64,000 bases of DNA from Diphasiastrum complanatum. Taxonomy: Eukaryota > Streptophyta > Lycopodiopsida > Lycopodiales > Lycopodiaceae. The position numbers were made by a program, and so were the translations under genes. The stretch is taken from assembly GCA_029204225.1 (NCBI GenBank), contig CM055092.1, positions 62,178,978 to 62,242,977 of the forward strand, read 5' to 3'. Positions 22,746 to 33,338 of the stretch are shown here, piece by piece. The notes beneath the pieces were generated by a model. The model had not been told where the DNA came from. It did not search any database and was given only the letters and a program-made list of their open reading frames with translations. The first letter of the stretch is position 1. Every line of letters begins with the position of its first letter.

Positions 22746-23200
22746 ATCGTTGTTTAAGGTACCAATATTTTTCCGAACCCGAAGAGTGACAAGCCAAGTT
22801 ATTGCAAAGTTTCATGTTCTGAGATTTGTACAACTTGATATAAAAGTTTTCTAATCTATTTGCAACTGAATGAACTTCGACAATTTCTAGTATTTTTACA
22901 TGAAAGACATAAAAAAACTACTATGTGTCTTGTCAAAAAGCAATTTCTTGGGTGGCTTCCGAGCATGTTCTTGAACATGCCTATGTAAGTTGGTGGTTTG
23001 TCCAATAATGTAGACCTTCTTGCCGACACGTGATGCTATTTTGTATAGTGTGATGTGCTTGTTCGCGCCTTTTTCAAGGGGGGAGGCGAGGGGTCCTGCA
23101 AGAAAGATGCCATTTTGATTATGAAGTACTGCATGGTGGAAAAAGATTCGTGTTGAACTAAAGAACACAGATTGTAGGTGCGCATGCATACCTCTCTGCT
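22746..23200 (-). pseudogene. GIY-YIG nuclease gene, third copy
   Basis: On minus, 23189-22896 is open and carries the GIY-YIG N-terminal half: ITLYKI, then VYIIGQTTNLHR with three extra bases inside YIG (YIIG), and arginine changed to histidine in HRR. After FDKTHSSFF a two-base loss shifts frame, so the catalytic glutamate part is out of frame. The copy is probably inactive. Confidence 0.8.
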
Positions 23201-23482
23201 GGATGATGTTAGTTGAGTTGTTTGTTGCGAAATTTGCAGATCCATGGGTTGCTATTTGTCAGTATGCAATGGATATTTAGATGCACAAGAAGCTGTATGT
23301 ATAACATAATGTAATTTAGAGTCACTGAAAATGACAAACCTGTGAATTAGTCATTGGAATGATTGGTGTGTCAGGGATCTCTCTCTCAAGGTTTTTTAAC
23401 ACAGAATCAATGGAAATTGGGAGGCGTACCCCTATTTTTGAGATGTGCCCAAGCTACCTTTCAAGATCATTGCTAATGATAG
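23200..23482 (-). pseudogene. Upstream exons of third GIY-YIG copy (truncated)
   Basis: This matches 43270-43570 and 5880-6110: an exon ending HHPAER before GTATGC in this copy, and part of the PIIATTNSQ exon ('gtgtgtcagggatc...'). It ends abruptly at about 23480, where the Copia-III leader begins. Confidence 0.55.
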
Positions 23483-25243
23483 TCTTCAAAATACTTGACC
23501 TTTACGGATGGAATTTTGAAAATACATAAGATTTATCAATGAAAATATAGACTTCAGACTTGCATGTGCTTCATTTCAATGATAGGAGCTAGATCCAAAT
23601 TCAAGATAGATTGATTTTCTCAGTTGTGAGCTGGATCTCACATTCAGTTGCTAGATTTCATAGGTTGGATCAACATTATAAGTGTTAGATCCTAGGTTGA
23701 GATAGCAAGCAACATTTTCAACTCCATCTTTGTCATTACTAGAATTTCTCAAAGTGAATATGTCCTCATCTGGTTCACATTTCTTGGAGCCTAGTGAGAG
23801 ATTAACATCTTCCAATTATGCAATGTGGAAGATTAGAATATAATCATTATTGATTCTACAAGATGTAATGGACATTGTAAGTGGAGCTGAAAAAGAACCT
23901 GCAACACCTAATGAAGCTGCAACATTCAATCCAGAATTGCTCTTCATTTCATAAAAATGAATGTCACAAATGAAGTGTTACGAGAGATCAGTACATGTAC
24001 CACTGCCAAGGAGGCTTGGGACACTCTCAAAAAAATCTCTGGAATTAAGAATACTTCTAGATTGCTTACACTTATAAATCAAAACTTTTTAGGCTATCAG
24101 AGAGTAGATGAGAGAGCTTGATCTTATGTAATGAGAGTAAAGGATCCTCATCAAGAGTTACCTGGTATTGGTTATGCTCTTAAGAACACTGAACTTGTTC
24201 AAGTAGTCCTTAATGGACTTAGAGATGAGTATGACAATATTGTGCAGACTTATGCTGTTAGGGAGGATCTTCCATCCTTGGAGACACTGCAAGGTGTTCT
24301 CATTGCTGAAGAAAGTAAGCAAGAGAACAAGATGTTGAGGATCAACAGACTTTTACTGAAAGATGGTGGAGATGACAAAGCACTCTTCATCAGAGACAAG
24401 TCAAGAGGCAAGGGCAAAGGTCAACAGCACTTCAAGAAGTACAAAGCCAAAAAAAGTAGTGAGGATCAACCCTCACAAGTTGCAACATCCAGTGACAAGA
24501 AGAAGCTATCAAAGATCAAATGTTTCTTTTGTGGAAATAAGGGCCACTATGTATCAAATTGTTTCAAGAAGAAGAACCAATCCAAGCAAGTTAACCTTAC
24601 TAATGAGGAAGAGTGTGAGTGTATTGAGAGTGAAAGAGAGGATTATTTAATGATGTCTAGTTTTTCATCTTTTCCTTTCAAGAATCAAGAAATCTAGTGG
24701 ATAGACAGTGGGGCTAGTTCCCATATGTCTAGTTCTAGAAACTCTTTCACAAGTCTCATGCCATATCTAGGTGCAAAAAGATCAATCTATACTGCTAATG
24801 ATGTAGAGTGTAGAATTGAAGGAATAGGTAGTATTCCACTTCATGCATCATCATCAAAATCTTTTTGTTTGCATGATTTGCTTTATGTACCTAGACTAAC
24901 CAAGAATCTCCAATTGTTTGATAGTGGATTGGATGTCAAGTTTCATGTTGACAAATGTATAATCTCAAGAGAAAATGAAGTTATTGCTAGAGGATCTAGA
25001 ATTGGAAAGTTGTACAAACTAGATTCTAGGGAGAGTGCTAACATTTCAGATATTGCTTATGAGACCAAGGTTCATCAGGAGGATCTGTGGCATAAGAGAT
25101 TGGGACATCCCAATTTCAAAGCCATGCAGTCTATGGTCAAGGAAAGGAAAGTTGTTGGACTATCAAAGACACTGTCAAAGGAGTTTCAACCTTGTGAAGC
25201 TTGTGTTTTGGCAAAATCACATAGAAGACCTTTTCCAAGATGA
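23483..25243 (+). pseudogene. Copia-III gag-protease-integrase start, second copy
   Basis: The leader (23483-23758) is followed by a gag reading MSSSGSHFLEPSE... with frame breaks and stops near 23940 and 24120. Next come an open gag tail with zinc knuckle (CFFCGNKGHYVSNC, about 24521-24562) and the protease block, in which W is replaced by a stop (24698) before IDSGASSHM. The integrase zinc domain follows (LWHKRLGHPNF, CEACVLAKSHRR) up to 25243. It is cut there by unrelated sequence. It lacks the internal deletion of the copy at 914. Confidence 0.85.
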
Positions 25244-25271
25244 AGTATCAAAATAATGCAACCATTTTAAC

Positions 25272-25471
25272 TCATTGTTGGAGGATTTGCGGATCCCAAG
25301 GCAACCCTAACCCTATCTAATAAGTGAGAGGGATTTGGCACCCTGCGTGTGTAAGTCCAACCCAATGATTACATAGTTAGGGTTAGGGTTAGGGTTACGT
25401 TTTGATTTCTTGCCATAAGTCCAACCCAATGATCACATAGTTGTTTTGTTCCCCGGCAACGATGCCAAAAT
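25272..25471 (+). mobile_element. Gypsy LTR start in inverted orientation, with telomere-like repeat
   Basis: Bases from 'tgttggaggatttgcgg' at about 25277 to about 25376 match the reverse complement of 26892-26991, the start of the gypsy LTR. Then come three TTAGGG units, and again LTR-like words 'aagtccaacccaatgatcacatagttg'. The stretch ends next to 'gttccccggcaacgatgcc', the complement of a gypsy-type primer site. It looks like a rearranged LTR junction. Confidence 0.5.
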
Positions 25472-26095
25472 TGTAGTGGGTTTCTTTCCTTGCCTAACCT
25501 GAATCCAAGATCTAGTCAATATAGCATCAAAGAGACGGAGTTAGTTGTCACGCATAGGTTCGTTCCCATGAGAGCGATAATATAGTTCAGATTTCAACAT
25601 GAATGGAGGATCTAACACTAACATCCATTAACACTAAGCATTAACACTACATCCATTAACCTTACTTTCATTAACCCTAAGTCCACAACAATGATAGAAA
25701 CTTACTCTTCTTTCTCTCCTTTTCTCTCTCACAAAAAGCATAAGAAATAACAATCCCAATAATGATCAAATTCAACAATTAGCAAAATCCAAAGAAAGCA
25801 TGAGAAATGGAGGAGAAGAGAGGAATAGCAAGGACATTCATCAATCCATTTCTAAAGAGAACCAATCTGCTTTATTGAAATGAGGAAATGAACATGAGGA
25901 GCAACTCGAGTTGGTCCTCTTTTATAGTAGAGAGGAGGACCCTGGCCTCTGAATCCTATTGGTCCAGTCTTGCCTCTCTTTTTATTCAAATTTTAAAAAA
26001 GTGTGGGAACCATCAAAATTGGAGGGAAACCCAACTTTATACACTAACTTGACATTTAGGCCATGTGACATTAAAAGTCCCACAAAAAGGCCTAA
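25472..26095 (-). mobile_element. Gypsy LTR, second copy (5' truncated)
   Basis: This is collinear with 26247-26850: 'tgtagtgggtttctttcc', 'catcaaagagacggag', and on minus a TATA-like 'ctataaaag' near 25925. On minus the start of the LTR is missing, and the preceding pol end joins directly at about 26095. Next to 25472 is a complement of a primer-binding site (TTGGCATCGTTGCCGGGGA). Confidence 0.7.
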
Positions 26096-26246
26096 AGATG
26101 CCGAAACTTGCGTAATCGGCTGCCATTTACCGGAGTATCAAATCGTTTCCCATCCAAGTGCTCAAGAATTACTGCGCCATAGTTCAAGATTTCCTTCTTT
26201 GACCCAGGTTGAAGGATTTGCGGATCCCCGGCAACGACGCCAAAAT
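26096..26246 (-). pseudogene. Gypsy integrase C-terminus and primer-binding site
   Basis: On minus, 26215-26110 reads NYGAVILEHLDGKRFD then TPVNGSRLRKF, a typical C-terminal end of a Ty3/gypsy polyprotein. Right before it, at 26246-26225, is TTTTGGCGTCGTTGCCGGGG, a gypsy-type primer site abutting the LTR. Almost the whole interior between the primer site and the pol end is deleted. Confidence 0.75.
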
Positions 26247-26991
26247 TGTAGTGGGTTTCTTTCCTCGCCTAATCTGAATCCAAGATCTAGTCAATCTAGC
26301 ATCAAAGAGACGGAGTTAGTTGTCACCCGTAGGTTCGTGCCCATGAGAGAGATAGTATAGTTCAGATTTCAACATGAACGGAGGATCTAACACTAACATC
26401 CATTAACACTACATCCATTAACCCTACTTCCATTAACTCTAAATCCACAACAATGATAGAAACTTACTCTTCTCTCTATCCCTTTCTCTCTCACAAAAGC
26501 ATAAGAAATAGCAATCCCAATAATGATCAGATTTAACAATTAGCAAAATCCAAAGCAAGCATGAGAAATGGAGGAAAAGAGACGAAGAGCAAGGACATTC
26601 ATCAATTCATTTCTAAAGAGAACCAATCTGCTTTATTGAAATGAGGAAATAAACATGAGGAGCGACTCGAGTTGGTCCTTTTTTATAGTCGAGAGGAGGA
26701 CCCTGGCCTCTGAATCCTATTGGTCCAGTCTTGCCTCTCTTTTTATTCAAATTTTAAAAAAGTGTGGGAACCATCAAAATTGGAGGGAAACCCAACTTTA
26801 TTCACTAACTTGACATTTAGGCCTTGCGACATTAAAAGTCCCGCAAAAAGACCTAAAGTCCTTTTATTGACTTTCTAATTAATCAAATAACTATGTGATC
26901 ATTGGGTTGGACTTACACATGCAGGGTGCCAAATCCCTCTCACTTATTAACTAGGGTTAGGATTGCCTTGGGATCCGCAAACCCTCCAACA
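26247..26991 (-). mobile_element. Gypsy LTR
   Basis: On minus it runs from TGTTGGAGGG (26991) to ACTACA (26247), 745 bases with TG...CA ends. A purine tract (TTTTGGTGGGGGATAT) lies just upstream on minus at 26992-27007, as expected before a 3' LTR, and a primer site lies just after it. A TATA-like 'ctataaaaa' on minus is near 26690. Having both signals suggests a chain of recombined elements sharing one LTR. Confidence 0.75.
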
Positions 26992-27009
26992 ATATCCCCC
27001 ACCAAAACT

Positions 27010-27691
27010 GGTGGCGGTCTCACGACACCTGCAATATGCAATTATTGGGGACTTTTATTGGCTTCGCGCCGAATCTTAATTAAATGATACTGCACCTTCT
27101 CCATAAAGTCAAGGCGTGTAGTATTGAAATCCAAATTATGCGGCAAGAAACAACGGTGAGCTCCGGCAATCCACTTGGAAGTTGTCCATGAGGTGAAGCA
27201 GGATTTCCAAGAGCCTCCCATCATAGCTGCACGGAAATACAGTCGAGCAATCGGCAGCTGATCTTTGATTTGCTCTGAGGCCATCGGCTTATTTGGATCA
27301 AATGCTAGGGTAGGAAGGCAATCGTCCCATTTGGTTGCCACTGACGCCAACAGAGTTAGATCTTTTGCAAACATTGTCGATTGTCGCACCGTTGGATTCG
27401 GAGAGTGGACATACTCTCTCTAATATGCCTGTAAGCCCCGGTGGAAATCCACTGAAATATTCCAGCTGTAAGACTGGTGGATGATTGGCCAATTGGGTGT
27501 ATGGATGGTGACTTTATCCATAGCCAATCCCAAATCTTTCCATTTTTGTCTTCACGGCATTGGCACGTAATAAGGATCTACCTGCAACTGGCGAGGGCTG
27601 GCGACGTAACTCCGAATTGATTCCGAAGTTTTCTCAAAAACCGTGATTCTCTATGCTAGATACTCTCCCAGTGTCGGTATTTTGTCCAATT
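27010..27691 (-). pseudogene. Gypsy-associated ORF, C-terminal part
   Basis: This continues the minus-strand ORF of 33339-35775 across the Copia-IV insertion: the frame ending TSEIKAGKE continues as LDKIPTLGEYLA when the insert is ignored. A second open stretch, 27389-27042, follows (KWDDCLPTLAFDPN...). It lies immediately upstream of the purine tract and 3' LTR, where some gypsy lineages carry an extra ORF. No known domain was recognised, and stops break it. Confidence 0.5.
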
Positions 27692-28542
27692 AGCTGAAAA
27701 TTTCAGAATCACACATGTGGGGAATGTCCACAAGAGTGACTTATCCTGATTAAGCTTTGTGATTGGCACAATACCCTGATTCTAGATTGTTCAAAAGGAT
27801 CTAGTTCAGAAGATATGGCTAATTCACAATCTAGCATGCTAATCAATAGACTATGATAGCAATGAATCAAAGAATGATTAAAAGTACAAGATTACAATGC
27901 ATAAGCATTATCCTCAACACGAGTTAGAGAGAGAGAGCTAGAGAGGTAACAAGAAAAAATAGTTTAGATCCAACCAAGCATGAGATAGCTACATCATTAC
28001 TTTGTGAATGAGAATGATATGTACATATATAGGAGAGCCAAAATTCGTGGTACTCGCATTCAATGCACATCCTACACCTATTCAAGTGCAAACAACTATT
28101 AACTTGACACCTAACTGCTAGCATGGATAGGTTGCACCTAACTCCTACCTACTTTCTCCAAATGGCAATTTCTCAACTAGCCCTGTACAAATCTACATGC
28201 ATGTGTCCATTAGAGTGATTGCATGCTTTGCATGTCACTATGGAAACTTAGGACATTATGCAATTATTGTGGCTCAAGATTCTACAAGGTCATAATTGAC
28301 CAATTCCATGTGAATCTCTATATTCATGTCAAACTACACATTGTCAACATTATTGCATATTATACTAGACCAACTAGACTTTATGCATGTCACTGGAATT
28401 TGATCTACCTAACCCAAACTCGCTCTATTCTACAAGGATATGTGCTCAATTCACATACCTTGGATATGTACAAAATATTTACATGGGTAGGATCCCCCAA
28501 ACATTAACAACAGATGATAGATATGTTTTATAATTTTTAACA
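27692..28542 (-). repeat. Copia-IV 3' LTR
   Basis: It matches 32466-33333 base by base with scattered changes. On minus the ends are TGTTAAAAATT and TTTTCAGCT, so the end is CT rather than the usual CA. Confidence 0.88.
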
Positions 28543-28549
28543 CTCCTCC

Positions 28550-29521
28550 TTAAAATATATCTATCTGATGTTGGTGAAGATCCTTTGAGTTTGGATTCTT
28601 TGCTTTGCATTTTAAGTGAAGATGAACAAAGAATCCATCATAGCAGTATGCTTACCAAATCCATGTTACGTTCTCTTTGATAGAAATATTTTCCAAATGC
28701 CTTTGAAAAATATTCCACCAACCTGCTACTATGCCAATGCACCTCCTGCGATGTCAATCTTGGGTATGCAAAGTCCACATGCATGAAGTTGGCTGCAAGA
28801 AAGACTGAAAAAACCAAGGTTTCCATGCCTCATCATGACCACAAAGATCATACAGATCAAGATTGTACCATAAGCAATATTCAAGATTAAGCATACTAGC
28901 TTCACTAGTCCAAAAAAAATGAACTTTATCAAAAATGGATCTAATCTTGAAACCATACTCAAACTTGATCAAATTAAGGCTAAATACTTTCTTGAGGGTG
29001 TAAGTGTCCTCAGTGGATGCTTCACTTAACCTCACAAGAAGTTTACAATATGCCTCAATACATGAAAAAACTTCTTTTTTCAAACTATGAGTATTAAACT
29101 CATACTTACTCTAAATTAAAGACTTCATTCAAAAACAGAATAGTCTTACTTGATCTTTGAGATAAGCAAATCTCAATTAAGCAAAATACATCATTAATCA
29201 AAGAAAAAGAACAATAGGTGAGTAAAACAAAATGAATACCACCTTTACTTATCTTTTCTTTTCCATGAAATAATATCAACAAGGACTCGGCCTTGTACAA
29301 TGATGAACATCTCCTTGGACATGCATGTTGAGGATACAGCAACTTGATTACTTGCCATAGTAATGACTTGTGATGCACTATGAGACACTGTGCTCTCGGC
29401 CACTTCCAAGATAGAAAATAGATCTTCAAAATCAAGAACTTCTCCATGCTCAAATTTGAGAAATTGGCAAAAATCTAGCTTGGTATTTTTTATGATAAAA
29501 TGTGTGGAGGATGTTCCCACG
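28550..29521 (-). pseudogene. Copia-IV pol 3' remnants
   Basis: Two groups of minus reading can be seen: 29520-29245, and 29083 down to about 28640. The last ends with LVEYFSKAFGKYFYQRER, resembling the C-terminal end of copia RNase H (compare DIFTKALGKDLF in the intact Copia-I). The RT catalytic box was not found, so most of the RT is deleted or decayed. Confidence 0.5.
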
Positions 29522-30240
29522 TGTGGAGAATTGTAAAGTAAATAAAAATGTTTGATATAGGGGTCTCATAGAATCTCATAGTCAAGCATTTAGGTGTAGG
29601 ATGTTGATAGGGTCAAATTTGGCATAGATGGCAAATTATCCATTTCCACTTGTAATGTCACTATTGAGCCAAAATAGAGTAGGAGGCGAAACTTGTGCCT
29701 ATTAGAGTGTAGACAAGTGTAATCCTTTTTTTTTATGAAGTTTAAGAGGTCCAATAGGATTTAGAGGTGGAACTATGAGTGGTCCAATAGAATTTGAGGT
29801 TTGCTTGAAAATGGTCCAATAGAATTTAGAGGTGCATGGATCAATGGTCCAATAGGATTAAGAGGTGGAAAAGTGTGGTCTAATCATAGTTAAGCATAGT
29901 GGTAGCTCATGGATCTACAAGTATCATTGTACTCTTCATTTGGATCTAATTGATTTTGAGATTGAGTGGATTTTGAGTGTAAGTGATTTTATAGCTTTCT
30001 CTCTCTACTCAAGAGCTATTGATGATTTTCTCTCTCTACCCGAGGAGAGCAGCTTGTTTTTACTTAGATTACTTTTGAAACACTTCCCACACGTGTGAGT
30101 GAGAGTTGAAAGTGATTGAATGCATGTAGTAGTGTGTTTTTGCCATAGGATCAAAGATAGATATTGAATCTCAATCTAGTCTTGATCTTGGTGCATCTAC
30201 ACACCTTAGGAGATCACAAGTACATGTTGTGGACAATCCA
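29522..30240. mobile_element. Probable solo LTR inserted in Copia-IV
   Basis: This non-coding block starts TGTGGAGAA and ends AATCCA, is flanked by CACG on both sides (29518-29521 and 30241-30244), and interrupts Copia-IV pol. It contains a four-copy array of 'ggtccaatag(g)attta' words (29745-29875) and CT-rich stretches. The exact edges are ambiguous by a few bases because of the CACGTGTG palindrome. Confidence 0.6.
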
Positions 30241-30245
30241 CACGT

Positions 30246-31219
30246 GTGAAATCAACATCAAACACCTTCGAGATAGAGAGTGTAAAGGCTATGTAGCCTT
30301 CCTTGGTGGATAAGCATCCAACCATGATCCATAGACTAGGATCACCATCCTTCTTTCTTTCCAAGAAACCACATACAAAGCAATAGTCTTCAAGAACACT
30401 GAGGTATACAACCTTAGGCTTATAACTGAACAAGACTTCATAAAGTGCACTCCTTCCATTAGCTTCATAACTCCATAAAGTTTTGCATGATGGAACATAC
30501 ACATGCACCAAAAAACTTGAAGAGACAAGACACATACAAATGTAACTTGTGGATCCATCAATGGTACATGCAAAGCAAGAAACACCTTCCTTGCTTACTG
30601 ATAAAGAAAGATGAACATCAGAATGTTCCAACTCCATAGAATGTTTTGTCTTTTTAGAAGACATTAAATATGGATCCATAAGTGATTTTGCCATAGAATA
30701 AGCCACTCTTGGCTTGATCTCCTTGACTATAATAGGCATAGACCTGAAGTTGGAAACATACAACTTCCTATGCCATAGCTTCTCCTTGGAAACATAAGTC
30801 AACAATGCAGCATCACATAACCTTGAATTTTCATGCACATCTAGCTTGAAAATACCTCCATATCTAGATCCACTTGAAAGGATCTTATCTTCTTTCTTTA
30901 TGAAACAACCATTGATATTAAAATCCAGTTCATAACCATCATCTAACAACTTTCCTACACTAATCACACTCTTTGTGAGATTAGGCACATAGAGAACATT
31001 GGAAAGTGTAAAATTCATAGAAGATGTAAGTTTTAAGGAACAACTTACAACACCTTCAATTGCACATGCATCACCAACTGCTGTGTATATTGATTTCTTA
31101 GGATCTAGAACAGATTCAATAGAAACAAAAGAATCTTTGGAGCAACTCACATGAGTTGTTGCTCCACTATCAATATACCATGATACATCATTAAAAGGTA
31201 AAGAAGAAAAACTAGACAT
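30246..31219 (-). pseudogene. Copia-IV protease and integrase N-terminal region
   Basis: On minus the protein shows the retroviral-type aspartic protease motif WYIDSGATTHVS (near 31180), the long spacer with VLYVPNLTKSVISVGKL, and the integrase zinc domain start LWHRKLYVSNF (histidine of the usual MGH changed). Beyond this only weak integrase-like words remain (HSDVHLSLSVSKEG). The core DDE residues are not recognisable. The reading is open but internally deleted. Confidence 0.8.
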
Positions 31220-31381
31220 CAGAAGAGATGCCTCTCCACAACTCGCATGTGAGTCCTCTATGATACAACTGGTTTGAACTTCTTGTGTCTTCTTCTTGAA
31301 GTTAGAAGGATGAGCTGACTCATCTTCTACTCCACCATAGTCTTTGTTCTTTGATTTTTTCTTGGTGAAGGCACGAGAGTA

Positions 31382-31696
31382 CTAGTTCTTACTCCTCTTT
31401 CTTGACTTGATCTCGGCTTCATGAAGGTTCTTTAGAGTCTCCCAAGTCTCCTTTGCTGAGGTCTCTCTCAACATCTTATCAGAGATGTTCAATTTCATGA
31501 TATGTAGAGCAATTCCTGCTCTCTTCTTGAATCTCTGAGCCTCATCAAAAGCTGCAGGTTCAACTTCAGTTCCAGTTACAATATCCATTACACCATAGAG
31601 AATCAACAATGATTCTATCCTATCCTTCCAAACTGAATAGTTCAAGGTGTATAGTCTTTCACTAGCTTGAAAGAGACAATCTCCTATAGATGCCAT
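31382..31696 (-). pseudogene. Copia-IV gag N-terminal fragment
   Basis: On minus it starts MASIGDCLFQASERLYTLNYSVW and has the gag pattern of related copies up to LKNLHEAEIKSRK. The rest of gag and the zinc knuckle are deleted; the next recognised part is protease at about 31190. Confidence 0.8.
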
Positions 31697-32453
31697 GAAT
31701 GTGAAGACTCTTGTAATTGGACTGCAATATGTTTGAGCTTGTTCCTATCTGACTCAGATTTGCTGCTCTCTTTCACTATAGGTATTTTCAAAAAAGTACT
31801 ACCTTCCTATGTGAAACACATGCAACTGTATTTGAGACAGATCTCAAATATTCCACAAGAGAAGCTAACTAGATCATATACACAAAGTGGATTGAGACAC
31901 TTTGGTTAGTTTGAATCCTACTTTTGGCACGTGTGAAATGCAACAAAAGAAAACACTATTGACACTCAGAAGGCTCAAAGGGTGTTCAATTACTTCAAAC
32001 TCAGTCTTGATCTTTAGTTTCTTGTGTAGGATGCTCAAAACCATGAATTCAGAACAAAGTATAAATTGATTCAAATCAAAATGTTGTCACTCGGATTTTG
32101 GACCTATCCTAATCCTCTTTAAGAGCTTATAACTCTTGCTAGACACTTCAGATTGATTTGATTTCAATTTCTATGGAAAGTACAGATCATAAGCTTTCCA
32201 TCAAGCTATAACACTACTATCTTTGGATCTATCAGCAAGGAAGACAAAGGCACTGAAAATCTTTGATTTTCACACGTGCGGAATTCCAGAATTCCGTACT
32301 ACCTCAATTCAAGTCTGAAAATTCAGTTTAGGTCCGATTTGATCCAATTACACTTCAAGGAAATGTTAGAAAAGATGAAAAACTGCTTTTTTTTCTTGTT
32401 TATCTCTCAATTTTTGGTACTGTCAGAGAAATTAACATGCAAAGCTTAATGAG

Positions 32454-32465
32454 GCTCTGATACCA
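32454..32465 (-). promoter_or_regulatory. Copia-IV primer-binding site
   Basis: The complement of 'gctctgatacca' is TGGTATCAGAGC, identical to the primer site of Copia-I at 47654. It adjoins the LTR end at 32466. The leader from here to gag (31697-32453) has no ORF. Confidence 0.9.
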
Positions 32466-33333
32466 AGCTAAAAATTCCAGAATTCACACATGTGGGGAAT
32501 GTCCACAAGAGTGACTGATCTTCATTAAGCTTTGTGATTGGCACAGTACCCTGATTCTAGATTATTCAACAAGATCTAGTTCAAAAAATATGGCTAATTC
32601 ATAATTTAGCATGCTAATCAATAGACTATGATAGCAATGAATCAAAGAATGATTAAAAGTACAAGATTACAATGCATAAGCATTAGCCTCAACACGAGTT
32701 AGAGAGAGAGAGCTAGAGAGATAACAAGAAAAAACAGTTTAGGTCCAACCAAGCATGAGATAGCTACAAAACTTTGGTTCTTCATTACTTTGTGAATGAG
32801 AATGATATGTACATATATAGGAGAGCCAAAATTCGTGGTACTCCTTGCATTCAATGCACATCCTACACCTATTCAAGTGCAAACAACTATTACCTTGACA
32901 CCTAACTACTAGCATGCATATGTTGTACCTAACTCCTACCTACTTTCTCCAAATGGCAATTTCTCAACTAGCCATGTACAAATCTACATGCATGTGTCCA
33001 TTAGAGTGATTGCATGCTTTGCATGTCACTATGGAAACTTAGGACATTATGCATTTATTGTGGCTCAAGTTTCTACAAGGTCATAATTGACCAATTCCAT
33101 TTGAATCTCTATATGCATGTCAAACTAGACATTGTCAACAATATTGCATATCATACTAGACCAACTAGACTTTATGCATGTCACTGGAATTTGATCTACC
33201 TAACCCAAACTCGCCCTATTCTACGAGGATATGTGCTCAATTCACATACCTCGGATATGTACAAAATATTTACATGGGTAGGATCCCCCAAACATTAACA
33301 ACAGATGATAGATATGTTTTACAATTTTTAACA
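32466..33333 (-). repeat. Copia-IV 5' LTR
   Basis: 868 bases, directly repeated at 27692-28542. Compared with that copy it has several substitutions and a short insertion ('aaaactttggttctt' near 32767), so the insertion is not recent. Confidence 0.88.
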
Positions 33334-33338
33334 CAATT

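Larger units (their letters stand above)
27692..33333 (-). mobile_element. Copia-IV element, complete but decayed
   Basis: The element is bounded by direct repeats of 851 and 868 bases and flanked by a perfect 5-base target duplication CAATT (27687-27691 and 33334-33338). On minus the order is 5' LTR (33333-32466), primer site (32465-32454), leader, gag (31696-31382), protease and integrase start (31219-30246), a probable solo LTR insertion, then decayed sequence to the 3' LTR with purine tract AAGGAGGAG at 28543-28551. The interior has stops and deletions, so it cannot move on its own. It is inserted in the minus-strand gypsy-associated ORF. Confidence 0.9.

Noticed and set aside
25959-26360. 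133-codon plus-strand ORF
   Set aside because: Lies within minus-strand gypsy LTRs and the pol end; antisense chance frame.
32454-32465. Possible tRNA gene pieces (TGGTATCAGAGC words)
   Set aside because: These are retrotransposon primer-binding sites; no tRNA cloverleaf sequence was found in the window.
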